Part shown: positions 20,727 through 32,192 of the stretch, in pieces
Position numbering within the stretch: position 1 is the stretch's first letter
Layout of the letters: every line of letters begins with the position of its first letter
Origin: Diphasiastrum complanatum
Taxonomy: Eukaryota; Streptophyta; Lycopodiopsida; Lycopodiales; Lycopodiaceae
Assembly (NCBI GenBank): GCA_029204225.1
Contig: CM055092.1
Span: 71,930,308-71,994,307, forward strand
Reading direction: 5' to 3'
DNA: 64,000 nt
The notes under the pieces: model-generated
The model's database searches: none
What the model was told of the DNA's origin: nothing
Seen by the model: the letters and a program-made list of their open reading frames with translations, nothing else
Position numbers and translations under genes: made by a program

Positions 20727-21880
20727 CGTTATCATCTCCCTCATCGTTTTGGCTTTGTCTTGTAGGTTTACATCAACATCCACATCATCAAAGTCCCCTT
20801 CGCTTTCATTTGCATCTTCCTCGGGATTTTCGAGTAATTTTCTTCTACATCTTGAACGCTTGTGGATGTAGAGCCTCTCTACAAAATAGAAAAATACATT
20901 TCATTAGCATTGAGATTAAACTAATTTACATTAGAAAAGTAAAGAATTACAAAAAAAATTAAAGATTAAGAGTTTACGATCAGTTGCATCCCATGTGATG
21001 CCATATAAGATTTATGACCGGCATATCCAGATTTGTAGCCTTGCTTGTATTCTTTAGCGGTCATGTGCCTTCCAAAATCACTAAGTTATATAAAACAAAA
21101 AACATAGTTAACAATAAAATATTTGTTAGCAATAGAAAGCAATAAAAATACACAATTAGAACTATAGTAAAAAGATTGCACTTACAAATTGGGCCTCTAG
21201 ATTGCTCCTTCCTTCCAATCCCAAATGGCTTTGTCCATATTTTGCAATCTTCTTGGCGGTGGCTTTGCGTTGTTGCTCATGTTTCTCAAGATTGTTTTGG
21301 AACAACTCTCCTTTTACCTTCCTCCAATCTCGTTTGGAGCCCATCCAGACTTTGAGAGATTCGTAGGATTTCTCAAAGCTCTTCTCATCAATTGTCTTCT
21401 ATTTCGAATCCAAAGGCTCATTGTAGTTAAAGCCCAAGTCCTACTAAACATATTAGATTGAGGAAATTCAGAATATAAAGTATCTACTACTTTATTTTTA
21501 TCTTCCAATGATTGGGAGGACTAATCGAAAATATAATCCTTTCCAAAATACAATGCAACTAAATCATGCAAATGAGCAATGACTACATTGCCCCTTCAAT
21601 CTTTGATAACACCACCACGGGGATTAACATCATAGTAAACACTACAAGACTCTTGGGAGGGTGCATTCAAGGAAGGGCTACCTACGGATGATTCACCCGA
21701 AGAAGATAACACAAGAGTTTTGATTCTCTCTCTTTGTTGGGAAGAGAGATTTTCATACCAATCTTGTGTAGATTGCTCGGGTTCCTCATGAGGTCTTCTT
21801 CTTGATGGCCTTCCACTTGATCTTCCACAGCTAAACTGGCACTACATAAATGTATTCCATAGGAATGCAATATGAAATTT
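20727..21880 (-). pseudogene. Intron-containing gene remnant, unknown
   Basis: The minus strand shows an exon-like layout. A charged stretch (MGSKRDWRKVKGELF...LEKHEQQRKATAKKIAKYG) ends LEAQF at a GTAAGT donor near 21185. After about 100 bp an acceptor precedes DFGRHMTAKEYKQGYKSGYAGHKSYMASHG, which ends at a GTAAAC donor near 20978. A third exon after TTTGTAG (about 20885) encodes RLYIHKRSRC...NPEEDANESEGDFDDVD and stops near 20725. Upstream text (QDWYENLSSQQRERIKTLVLSSSGESSVG) continues to 21830 with stops and a frameshift. Such exons suggest a host gene or a DNA-transposon protein. I do not recognise the family. Confidence 0.45.
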
Positions 21881-22139
21881 TATGTCTTAAATTCTTAAAA
21901 CAAGGATGCAATACAGACTCATGTGTCATTGGTTGGTATCGATATAAGCTAACATTCTCAACAATTGAGTAAAGGTGCAAGGCTTCTAAAGTATAAAAAT
22001 CTAAACACAAACCAGAAAATTCATGAAGCCAAGAAGTCGTGCCAACTTATAAAACTTTCTAGAATTACATACGTTTCCATCAATGTGCTCAATGGGAAAG
22101 ATCGAAAAAAACACAAAACCACATTTAACCATCCGATAT

Positions 22140-22760
22140 AACCACATAAACATGGACCTTTACCTAACCCTAGCCAAAACCTAGCCCTAAACAGAGACCT
22201 ACAGCTACACCTCAGCCTAGATTAAACCTAAACTTTATATGTAAACCTAAACATAAACTCAAAACCATGCTCACATTGCATAAATATAAACAAAAATTTG
22301 AACCCAACATAAACTCAAAACTAGGTATGTACATGATTTAGATGTAGATATCAACCTAAATTTGAAGCCAAATCTAAACGAAGCCTTGAGCGCCACTTGT
22401 GTAGACTCTAAATGTTCATTTGAGTATTGACTTGCATTTATAAATTGGCCTGAATTGATTGTATAGGTTTTCACTAACAATGCATAGTTAGACCCTAGCC
22501 TTTACTTAAACATAAATGTCAAGTCTCAATCGAGATCATAAATCTAACTAAAACCAAGCCCAATATATATCCAAAATGAAACTTAAAATACCTATATGTA
22601 TACCTATATCTAGATATCTAAATTCAGTCCTGAATATAGATGTATAAATGCAACCTAAACATAATTACCTAAGGCTGAACCGAGACATAAACCTAATCCA
22701 ACCTGATTCTAAACTCCACCTAAGCCCTATATGTAGACTTAAACATATAACTAAAACTAT
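22140..22760. repeat. Degenerate AACCTAAA-rich tract 2
   Basis: Plus-strand run of CCTAACCCTAGCC, ACCTAGCCCTAAAC, AACCTAAAC and similar units with few G residues, homologous in places to tract 1. The unit is close to the CCCTAAA telomere repeat but far too degenerate to be a recent telomere fusion. No gene lies in it. Confidence 0.6.
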
Positions 22761-22839
22761 TTATTTTTGAGAAAGAGATTCAAGTCACTCAAGTTGAGTG
22801 AGAGAACCTCAGTCACTGATTATTAAATTCAAACAATAG

Positions 22840-23912
22840 CTACAGTAGATTTGCCAATTTTGGCGGATAGAGACACTAACACATCTCTTCTATCTAGTCT
22901 TTCTCCCTCTTACAACAATTCAGTACTGCTCTTGAGCAATAATCTTGAGCTGTCTCTACAGAAGCTGACAACAAGTTTATTACAGAAGAAAGTACGAAGA
23001 AAATTTTTATCAACATCGAATTTGAAGATAGTTGCCCTCTATTTGGCTAAGCAACGGTCCCAGAAGAAGAAAACTTTGAATGACGAAAAGACCAAAGCTA
23101 AGCAGACTGATTCAAACCAGCAACAACATCAACAAAAGCCAAAGACCAAGCTCTTCTACAAGTACTACAAGATAACCAATCTTGACATCAAGTACTATCG
23201 AGTTCTCAAGCACAACAAAGCAAAGAAAAAGACGCAACAGTAGCATGAAGGAAGTTATGACTCCACCAGAAACTCCCATGAAGACCCAACACTATTGATG
23301 GTACAAGATCAACAAAGTAGAGATGCCCTACTATGGTATCTCGATTCAGGTGCTTCTTAGCACATGACTCTATGTAAATTCCTATTTGAAGAACTCACAC
23401 CAACAGATTCGAAGTACATCTACTTCAATGACTCAAGATGCGCCTTCAACTTCCAGATGAAAATTCGACATTCAATTGGCTTAATGGTGTATTTTATGTA
23501 TCCAAATTGAAAATGAATTTATTGTTTGTTAATCAGATCACAGATCAATGCTATAGATCCTTGTTTAATTCAAAGCAATGTACTATCTTGAATAATGATT
23601 GTAGTGAAATCCTCTCTACAAACAGATAAGGTAATTTGTATATCTTGCGTCATGATTATGCACTTTCTACAAATGTGAGTACTTCTAATGCCCATTTATG
23701 ACATCAAAGATTAGTACATTTAAACGTGAGAGCAATCTTGCACATGCATCACAATAGCATGGTTAAGGATTTAAGCTTAAATGCTACCTCCATAGATCTT
23801 AGAAATGTCTGTGAGAAGTAGACAAATAGCCTAGATCAAGATCTGCAAAGGGACAGCCACTAGAGCTAAGTCCATTTTAGAGTTGATAAATAGTGATATG
23901 TGTGGCCCTATG
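22840..23912 (+). pseudogene. Copia gag-protease fragment cut by element E
   Basis: B-family Gag C-terminus (DTNTSLLSSLSPSYNNSVLL...LTTSLLQKKVRRK) followed by a fully decayed zinc knuckle, LFYKYYKITNLDIKYYRVLK, in which all three Cys are Tyr and the His is Leu. Near 23330 comes the protease site LWYLDSGAS, then a stop and HMTLCKF. GAG-pre-integrase scraps follow (FYVSKLKMNLLFVNQIT, HQRLVHLNVRAIL) and the integrase start NSDMCGPM at about 23890-23910. Element E begins at 23913, so the rest of pol was displaced or lost. Many stops are present. Confidence 0.75.
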
Positions 23913-25350
23913 TGTTACAATTGGCAAAAACTAACTTGATCAAATCTTGTAAATATCATATTGACTTGTACCTATCTTCATTAGACATGTGTGGACCTTG
24001 TTCCCACGTGTGAAATGTATGCCTAAGTCATTTAGATAGATCATATAGGTTGTACATATCATTCAATTTGGAAACTAGTGGGTAAATTGGCCAAAAACTA
24101 GTTTAGTAGTATTATGCCACTTGGCACCATTCTAGTGGTAGAAAATGCTATATCACATGGGTAGGAGTGGTCTCCCACGTGTGAAATATCATGTTAAAAG
24201 TTCAGATCCATTGTATATAGTTTTCACACAAGTCAAATGTCAAATCTCCTAGATTGTAGGACCTATCTCCTAATTTGTAGGAATCTAGAAGGTCAACGCT
24301 AGCCACCAGTGATGATGTGGCAAATTCATGGAATCTTAGCCAAAGTGGATATGGATAAGCACTATGACCTGTCTCACATGTGCTAAAAGTGGCTTAGAGA
24401 AAGAGTATGATGATTTTTGTATTTAATCCATGATGGATCCACTTTGACAAATCAATGAAGCAAGATCTTGGTTTTGGAGGCATATCTTGAGTATTCTCAA
24501 ATTTGTGTTGTGATTTTATGGTTCTATTGCTTTCTAACACGTGTATGTGAAAAATGCAAAAATCATGCTTGGTCAAGGCCAAAATCATGTATATAGGATG
24601 ATTACACATGTGTGGATCATGTTCTCACATGTGAAAGTACTGTAATTGTCATGTACCGTAATCATATAGGTTGTGCATATGATTTAATTCAAGTTCTAGT
24701 GGCTAAAAAGGCCAAAAACTAGTTTTCTAGACATATGACACATGGCATCAATCTATTGATTGCATGAGCCACATCCTTTGGTTAGATGTCACATCCCATG
24801 TGTAGAGGACATCTCACACGTGTGGAATAAGCTGAAGTAGGCGAGTTTTGACTTCTAAAAGATTTCCAAGTAGATCTCCATATAGTAGAAAATTGGACCA
24901 AAAATGCTCAAAATAGAAAGTTTGATCCAAGTGTCAATTTTGCATGATGATTCACCATATGACAAAGCATCCTCACACGTGTGAGATCTGATGCATGATC
25001 AATACCTCGAGCTCCAAGAAGTGTATATATAGAGGCATATTTGGCCATAATCAATATGAAAAATCAATCTTGATTTTGGAAGCAATTTTGTGTCAATCTC
25101 TCCATTTGTCTACATTTGTTTTGAATGTTTTGAGTTTCTATCATAGTGTACTTTGTTTTCAGGTTGGAGTCCGTAATCTGACAGGTTTTCACACGTGTGA
25201 AACCAGCAAGCTGTTAGATTTTCATGTCTAGAATTGATCTAGATTTATCTAAATCTTGTGTAGATTGATAGATCAATTGTATCTAACATCCAATCCCTCT
25301 TGTGGATCAGATTAGGATCCATTCTTGGTCCTATTTTGCAGGTTTCCTCA
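23913..25350 (+). repeat. Copia E 5' LTR (1438 bp)
   Basis: Starts TGTTACAATTGGC and ends TTTCCTCA, directly abutting a tRNA-Met primer site. The start is confirmed by the matching truncated LTR at 8452-8566. It contains several perfect CACACGTGTG palindromes (24815-24824, 24974-24983, 25190-25199) and near copies (CCCACGTGTGAAA at about 24004 and 24175, ACACGTGTATG at about 24538). No partner 3' LTR is in the window. Confidence 0.8.
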
Positions 25351-25362
25351 TGGTATCAGAGC
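25351..25362 (+). other. Copia E primer-binding site, initiator tRNA-Met
   Basis: TGGTATCAGAGC starts with no spacer after the LTR terminal CA. A leader of about 580 bp without a frame follows up to the gag start at 25946; it contains a further CACACGTGTG at 25524-25533. Confidence 0.9.
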
Positions 25363-25945
25363 CAAGTACAAGAGGATTTATTGATATTGATGAAGTTGAT
25401 CCAAAACTAAGCCCAAATCAGCAAGTTTTTGAAAACTAGCTACTTTTTGTGTAGCGAGTTGGATTTGATAGGTATTCTCAATATTTTTGGACCAGAACTT
25501 GTTGTGGGTTGTAGGAATACTTTTCACACGTGTGAGTCCGTATAGGTCCAGTTTTGGTTGAGAAAATTCAAAAATTTGTACAATTTGACTCACACACCCA
25601 ATTTGAGGGATTTTTAGTGCAAAATCAAGCTTTTTCTATAGAGAATCTATTCCTATGATTTGTTCTTGGATTAGATCAGCCAAAAAATAAAATTTGGAGC
25701 TTGAATCAGGTGCATTAAATGAGTTTCTCTGATTTTTTGAGTGCATGTTGAAGTTGAGAGAGACATTGCCAAAAATCATAGATTAAGGAGTGATTTTGCA
25801 AGATTGAGACTAGAATCTAAATTTCCATCATTCTAGATTGGTTCATGAGTGATAGTATTGTGTCTATAAGCTTTCAAATTGCTAGAAGACTTTCAGATCT
25901 CTTAGAGAAACCATAAGAGTTTCTAGAGCTTTTTCACATTCAAAA

Positions 25946-26759
25946 ATGGCATCAATGGGTGGTTTTTTGCTTGAAGCTAGTGAAAGGCTCACATCCACTA
26001 ATTATGCTAATTGGATAGTTCGAATGGAGTCTTTGCTTGTACTCCATGATCTTTATGACATAATACTTGAGGTGGAAGTAGAACCTCAAGGAGGAGTTGA
26101 TGAACTTTTGAAGGAAATCTCATCTTGTACTACATCCAAAGAGGCATGGGATTCATTTAAAAGCAATTTATGGATCCAAGAATACTTCAAGGATACTCAT
26201 GCTTAGGAATTAAATCCTTCAAAGCATGAAAGGAAGTAGTGAAACTGCCCAAAATTATGTCTTTAGGATCAAATCTTTGAATAAGGAGTTGTCTTCTATA
26301 GATGATAAAATCGAAGATGATGAGTTAGTTCAAATCATTTTGAATGGATTAGGAGATGATTATTCCAATATTGTTCAAACCTTTGCTATTCAAGCTTCAC
26401 TTCCTAGTATTGAAAAATTTCAAAGTGTGCTTATAAGTGAGGAGAGTAGAATGCTTCATATCAAAAGTAGGATGAGTTCCTTATTTTTGAATGATGGTGA
26501 TGAAAAAGTTAACTTTTCCTTGAAAGGAAAGAAGAAAAAGTTTCCATCCAAGAAGATTCAAGACATGGAGATGGAGAACAAAGATGGAGCATCAAGTTCC
26601 AAAGGCAAGAGCAAAAAGGACAAGAAGAAGCTGAAGTGTTTCTTTTGTGAAAAAAAGAGACATTTTGCATCCGAGTGCTACAAGAAGAAGAATGCCCAAG
26701 AGAAGGACAATCAAGACAATCTTCTTCTTGAGGATGAGGAGGAAGAGTGCAATCTTTGA
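25946..26759 (+). pseudogene. Copia E gag
   Basis: The start codon gives MASMGGFLLEASERLTSTNYA, typical of this copia family (compare C: MASNGGIMLESSERLSSSNYS). The frame is interrupted by a stop at 26204 and a deletion of about 60-80 codons after SKEAWDSFKSN, then resumes at 26226 with SSETAQNYVFRIKSLNKELSS, EESRMLHIKSRMSS, a lysine-rich stretch and a complete zinc knuckle CFFCEKKRHFASEC (about residue 140 of the second part). It would package element RNA into virus-like particles. As it stands it is not a working Gag. Confidence 0.85.
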
Positions 26760-28092
26760 TGGTATCCTCACCACAAATATCTAATCAAGACACTTGGTGG
26801 ATTGATAGTGGGGCAAGCTCTCACATGACTCACCAAAAAGACTACTTTTCTAATCTACTTTCTTACAATAGTTCTAAGAGATTTATCTTCACTGCAAGTG
26901 ATCAAGAATGTGAGATTGTAGGTGCTGGATCCATTCCTTTATGTCTAGGATCATCCAAAAAAGGAGATATAGACAATGTTCTTTATGTACCTTCAATTAC
27001 AAAGAACTTGTTGATTGTAGGACAACTTATGGATAGTGGATTAGATGTACATTTCAAGCATGGAGCATGTTCTATTTTGAAAGATGAAAAATGTGTTGCT
27101 AATGGTTTCAAGCAAGGGAGGTTATTCAAATTGGATGCTAATGTGATCGTTGGAAGTGTGAACATGGCAAGGGAGGAGCTCACTCAAGTGGAATTATAGC
27201 ACAAAAGGTTAGGCCATCCTAACTACAAAGCTATGGAGACCATGGTGACAAAGGAGCTAGCATGTGGACTTCCCAAAATCATATCCAAGTGTGGCAAGCT
27301 TTGTGAAGCTTGTGGACTCTCCAAATCTCATAAGCTACCTTTCAAGAGATCTTTGACAAGATCTAACTCTCCTTTTGACCTTATACACTCGGATGTTCAT
27401 TCATTTTCACATGAATCAAATGGTGGAGCTCTTATGTATGTCACTTTTATTGATGATAGATCAAGATACTCTTGGGTTTATCTCTTGTCTAAGAAAAGTG
27501 AAGTTTTTGAGTCCTTTGTAAAGTTCAAAACTCTTGTGGAAAAGCAACTTAATACTAGCTTGATAGTATTAAGAAGTGATAATGGAGGGGAGTACATCTC
27601 CAATAGGATGAAAGAGTTTTGTGAAACTAATGGCATTAAAAGAGAGTTTTCTTGCACATATACTCCACAACAAAATGGAGTAGTTGAGAGAAAGAATAGG
27701 AGACTATGTGAGTGTGCTAAAGCTTTGAGATTAGATGCATCCCTTCCTATTTCATTTTGGGGAGAAGCTATTTTATGTGCAAACTTTCTATGTAATAGAA
27801 TGACTAATAGTGCCATTAAAAGGACTTACACATTATGAAGTATTGTATGGCAAAAAGCCAAATCTTAGTGATTTGAAAGTTTTTGAAATGTACTTGTTAT
27901 GTACATATTCCTTTAAAAACAAGGAAAAAGGAAGATGCCACTTTTTTTAAAGGCATCTTTGTTGGTTTTAGTGAAAATAAGAAAGCTTATAGGATATTTG
28001 ATCCTATTACCAAGAAAGTTGCTGTAAGTAGAGATGTACTTTTTAATGAAGCTCTCCAAGCCAAAGGAAAGGTGACTTCCAATATTAATTGA
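26747..28092 (+). pseudogene. Copia E protease and integrase, RT missing
   Basis: The first frame (26747-27199) carries the protease site TWWIDSGASSHMTH and the GAG-pre-integrase text YVPSITKNLLIVGQL. One TAG at 27197 interrupts it. The second frame (27233-27838) has the integrase zinc region (CGKLCEACGLSKSHKLPF) and the full D,D,E triad: HSDVH, LRSDNGGEY and NGVVERKN. After SAIKRTYTL a frameshift leads to the integrase C-terminus (27883-28092: GIFVGFSENKKAYRIF, VAVSRDVLFNEAL). The element ends at about 28092; linker, RT, RNase H and 3' LTR are absent. Confidence 0.85.
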
Positions 28093-28099
28093 TAAGGTT

Positions 28100-28667
28100 G
28101 TGCCTTTACAATCAATCACCTTTGTTGACCTTTGGTTAAGGATTCATTAGGCTGACCCATCATTAGATATTCAACTATATATGTCGCCCACTCAGGTTAT
28201 TCAACACAAAATAGTGCAACATCTGGGAGTTCATTATCAATTTCTACATTAGTTGGTATTGTTTCTATCCTTGAAACATGATCGACAAGATAGTGTTGTT
28301 TATCCTATTGTTGCAAGTGGTTGACATTCTCAAAATTGGAGAGCTCCCAGCAGCTTCACAACTTGCATGCCTGAGTGTATCCCGCGTGTCTTTTTTTATC
28401 ACTTGTATCTACCATTGACGGTTTCATCTTTGGTTTTTTGGCAGGTACTAACTTCTAGGAGGTCTGTATCCTCCATTTTGCTTCTAGGTGTTTCCGCAGT
28501 TTCTCTCTCAGTCAAAGTTCTAGTCTGATAGATTGCACAAATCTTGGGTATCAGTCTTGAAGGGAATGGACTCATCCACAAATTAGTGGTAGAAACATAT
28601 TTGGATGGATGGGTTGGATAGGGACTTGGTGGATGGATGAAAGAACTGATAGTTCTACAGTTGCAGC
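28100..28667. other. No gene seen
   Basis: Sequence between the end of copia E and the NA-2 LTR. No motif or repeat recognised; the minus-strand frame at 28399-28581 looks random. Confidence 0.45.
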
Positions 28668-30386
28668 TGTTGTAAAGCTACCTTTACAAAATTTCTGCAG
28701 GCGCCAGCAGTGCCCATGCTGCTCCCGGCGCCGCTGTGACCAGAATCCAGCCGACGCCAAGTCCCTATGGCTGAAAATCTTTGATCGGTTCTAGCGAAGT
28801 CCAGAGAGCTCAAATTGATGTGCAATCACCTCACATGATCTAGGCATGATTAAAGGAAACATGAGGATCAATAAATTCTAGAGAGAGAAAATCCTAGAGA
28901 GAGAAAATGTGCTTTACCAGTCTGGGTAGAGTCCTTGGTATGAGGGGAGGTGGCAAATCCCACCAATACTATAGGGGAGTGCGGGTTGCGACTCAGGACG
29001 AGCTCCAACCAAGTCTCAGCCTCCCTTGCTGGAATGTTGTCTTGGCACTTGCCTTGGCATCCCAATGACCCGGAGACTAGGGTCGGTCACACACTTGAAA
29101 TGTAACCTTCTCAAATTTATCAATAAAGTGGGATTTTTTCTCAAACTGACTCTGATTACCTGCTGGGTTTCAGTGTTCGGTAAAAGCGCTTGTAAGGCCG
29201 TTTTGATTTGGCACATAGCTGAGGGTCGTATCCCGGGATGCCAGCGGTATGTCGTCGGGACCATTCGGTCCGTGGCTTCAGCGGTATGCTCTCGGCGCCA
29301 CTGTGATCAGAATCCAGCCGACGCCAAGTTCCTATGACTGAAAATCTTTGATCAGTTCTAGCGAAGTCCAGAGAGTTCAAATCGATGTGCAATCACCTCA
29401 CACGATCTAGGCATGATTAAAGGAAGCCTGGGGATTAGTAAATTCTAGAGAGAGAAAACATGCTTTACCAGTCTGGAGAGAGTACTTGGTATGAGGGGAG
29501 GTGACGAATCTCACCAATACTATAGGGGAGTGCGGGTTGCGACTCAGGGCGAGCTCCAACCAAGTCTTAGCCTCCATTGCTGGAATGTTGTCATGGCACT
29601 CGCCTTGGCATGCCAGTTCCCCGAAGACTAGGGTCGGCAACACACTTCAGATGTAACCTTCTCAAATTTATCAATAAAGTGGGATTTTTTTTCAAACTGA
29701 CTCTGATTACCTTCTGGGTTTCAGTGTGCGGTAAAAGCGCCAGTTGTAAGGCCATTTCAAACTTTTTGATTTGGCACATAGCTGAGGGTTGTATCCTGGG
29801 ACGCCAGCGGTATGTCGTCGGGACCATTCGGTCCGTGGCTCCAGCGGTATGCTGGCGGGACCATTTGGTCCAGGAACTGGTTGTTTTCATATTTGTCGTG
29901 ACTTGTGGTTCTGAGTGTTCCTTGCATGAACGTGAGTGAGTTAAGCTCTTGGGGAATGGGCTCTAACCTGTCGGCTGAGTTGGATGGCTTGCTTGGGTGG
30001 AAGTTACCTGTTTATGGCTATCCAGTCTGACGTGGCACCTGGTTGGCTTCCAGCACTTGTGACGAAGCTTTCAGTTGGTTAAGTCTAATGTAAGTCAGAC
30101 CACTTGCTTGGTATGGATGTTACTCGTTTTGTAATGAAGATTCGAGTTGGTTAAGTTTGATGTATGTCGGGCGGCTTGCTTGGAGAGAAGTCACCCACAT
30201 CGTGACCCCCGATCTAGCATGGCGCCAGGTTGGATCTCAATGTTGGTTTCTGAACTTCCAGTTGGTTAAGTCTAATCGTTGTTGGCGAGTTGGCTGCTTG
30301 TATATCAAGTGGGTTTGGACGGAAAGAGCTGAAGGCTGGAAAGCTAAGTCGTGGCTCTCGGCTCCCTTTGGATTGCCTGCGCTACA
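28668..30386 (+). repeat. NA-2 5' LTR with internal duplication (1719 bp)
   Basis: Compared with the 1.2-kb LTRs of NA-1, this LTR is longer because a block of about 567 bp is present twice: GGCGCC.CTGTGA.CAGAATCCAG at 28728 and again at 29295, each followed by the CTAGAGAGAGAAAA and ACTATAGGGGAGTGCGG sections. The two units differ by scattered substitutions, so the duplication is not recent. Confidence 0.7.
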
Positions 30387-30388
30387 TG

Positions 30389-30400
30389 TGGTATCAGAGC
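30389..30400 (+). other. NA-2 primer-binding site, initiator tRNA-Met
   Basis: TGGTATCAGAGC, two bases after the LTR end, as in NA-1. Confidence 0.85.
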
Positions 30401-32192
30401 CGACTGGCTTGTCAGCTATGCGGATCTCACGGAAATTGTTGTAAAGCTGACTCAAGTGCACCCAGCGTGCCCTGTAAGACTCTAAGGGGTGACGTTCCCT
30501 AAGGTCCCAGAGCAAGTTACAACATCAAGGATCGATTCTCTGGACCAGCAATGATGAGGAAACATATGAGTACGTTGGCTTGTGTTACGTGTAAGGCAAC
30601 TGATCAATGAAGGAACTGTGAAAGTTGAGTCTGGCATGAGAGACTTGGTACTTCGAACGGACGCTAAGGGACAGTTCGCGTTGAGATCGGACTAGTGCAA
30701 ACCCTTGGTGCATGTGTCTGATTCAAAGAGAGCTACTTGAAGCCAAGCTCGATGTACACTTCTTGTTTTGACTGTGAGGCAATTGACTAGTGATGGAATT
30801 GTGACAGTCAAGTTTTGCGCGACAGACATGGTGCTTCAAACAAACGCGAAGAGATAGTTCGTATGCGGATCAAACTGGTGCGACCCTTTGGCTTTCCACG
30901 AGGCCAATGGTTACATTTGGGCTGATTCAAAGAGCTACTTCAAGCTAAGTGAGAGGTGCATTGCGGAGTACTCAATCTCTGCCTACCTTAAAGAGCCAAG
31001 ATGAAAAAGTATCAAGATCAGGCTGGGACAAGGAGAGAAATCAAGGTGCAGAAGCAACAAGGCACAGAGTGGACCATAAAGTGGGCAATCAAACGATAAA
31101 TCCTTTGGCTCAGGGAGCCTTGATACCTGTGCGGAACTGATCAAATCTGGAGCTCAGAGAGCTCAACACAAAGTGCATCAAGGACAAATCAGGAGCTCAA
31201 AGGAGTTCCAAAGTTGAAAGTCAGAAGCGACAGGGGCAAACATCTCAAAGAAAGGCCTCTGTCACCAGTTAATAAGGTTCTTGGGTTTTACGAAAGCGAT
31301 ATCAAATCTACGCTTTTCCCAGACAAAGAGATATTTTCAAGTTATGTAATTTTTTAGTACAAAGTGCTGAGCCTCCGACTTGTGGTGTGCTAGCTTCAAT
31401 GCTAATAAAAAGTGGCCAATAAATTGAGTACTATGCCAAGTAGCTTAAATGTATAGTTATTTTAATTGGGAGACACCTTTACTTTAATCTGACATCTGAT
31501 GAGGACATCAGATTTTATAAAGGTGGGGTGGATATTGTAAAGCTATCTTCATAAGCTTTACTTTCGGCGCCAGCATTGTCCATGGCGCCAGCAGCGCCCC
31601 TGCTGCTCCCGGCGCCACTGTGACCAGAATCTAGCCGGCGCCAAGTTCCTATGGCTGAAAATCTTTGATCGGTTCTAGCGAAGTCCAGAGAGCTCAGATC
31701 GATGTGCAATCACCTCACACGATCTAGGCATGATTAAAGGAAACCTGAGGATCAATAAAATCTAGAGAGAGAAAATGACTTTCTAGAAAAAGAGAAAATG
31801 GCTTGCTTGGGTGGAAGTTACCTGTTTATGGCTGTCCAGTCTGGCATGGCACCAGGTTGGCTTCCAGCGCTCGTGACGAAGCTTTCAGTTGGTTAAGTCT
31901 GATGTAAGTTAGATCGCTTGCTTGGAATGGATGTTACTCGTTTGTAACGAAGCTTCGAGTTGGTTAAGTTTGATGTATGTCGGGCGGCTTGCTTGGAGAG
32001 AAGTCACCCACATCGTGACCCCCGATCTAGCATGGTGCCAGGTTGGATCTCAATGTTGGTTTCTGAACTTCCAGTTGGTTAAGTCTAATCGTTGTTGGCG
32101 AGTTGGCTGCTTGTATATCAAGTGAGTTTGGACAGAAAGAGTTGAAGGCTGGAAAGCTAAGTCGTGGCTCTCGGCTCCCTTTGGGTTGCCTG

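Larger units (their letters stand above)
28668..32192 (+). mobile_element. NA-2: second non-autonomous LTR element, plus strand
   Basis: Same family as NA-1 but in the opposite orientation. 5' LTR 28668-30386 (starts TGTTGTAAAGC, ends GCGCTACA), two-base spacer, tRNA-Met primer site 30389-30400, internal region of about 1.1 kb without coding motifs, polypurine tract 31520-31532 and a 3' LTR from 31533 (first bases mutated to TATTGTAAAG). The internal region lacks most of what NA-1 has between 15240 and 16640. The 3' LTR has a roughly 0.8-kb internal deletion at about 31800 and ends at 32192, where it joins another NA copy in reverse orientation, so no target duplication can be checked. Confidence 0.75.

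Noticed and set aside
22840-23912. Considered as an endogenous pararetrovirus fragment
   Set aside because: Gag, protease and integrase start are in copia order and match B-family copia text; no movement or coat protein motif.
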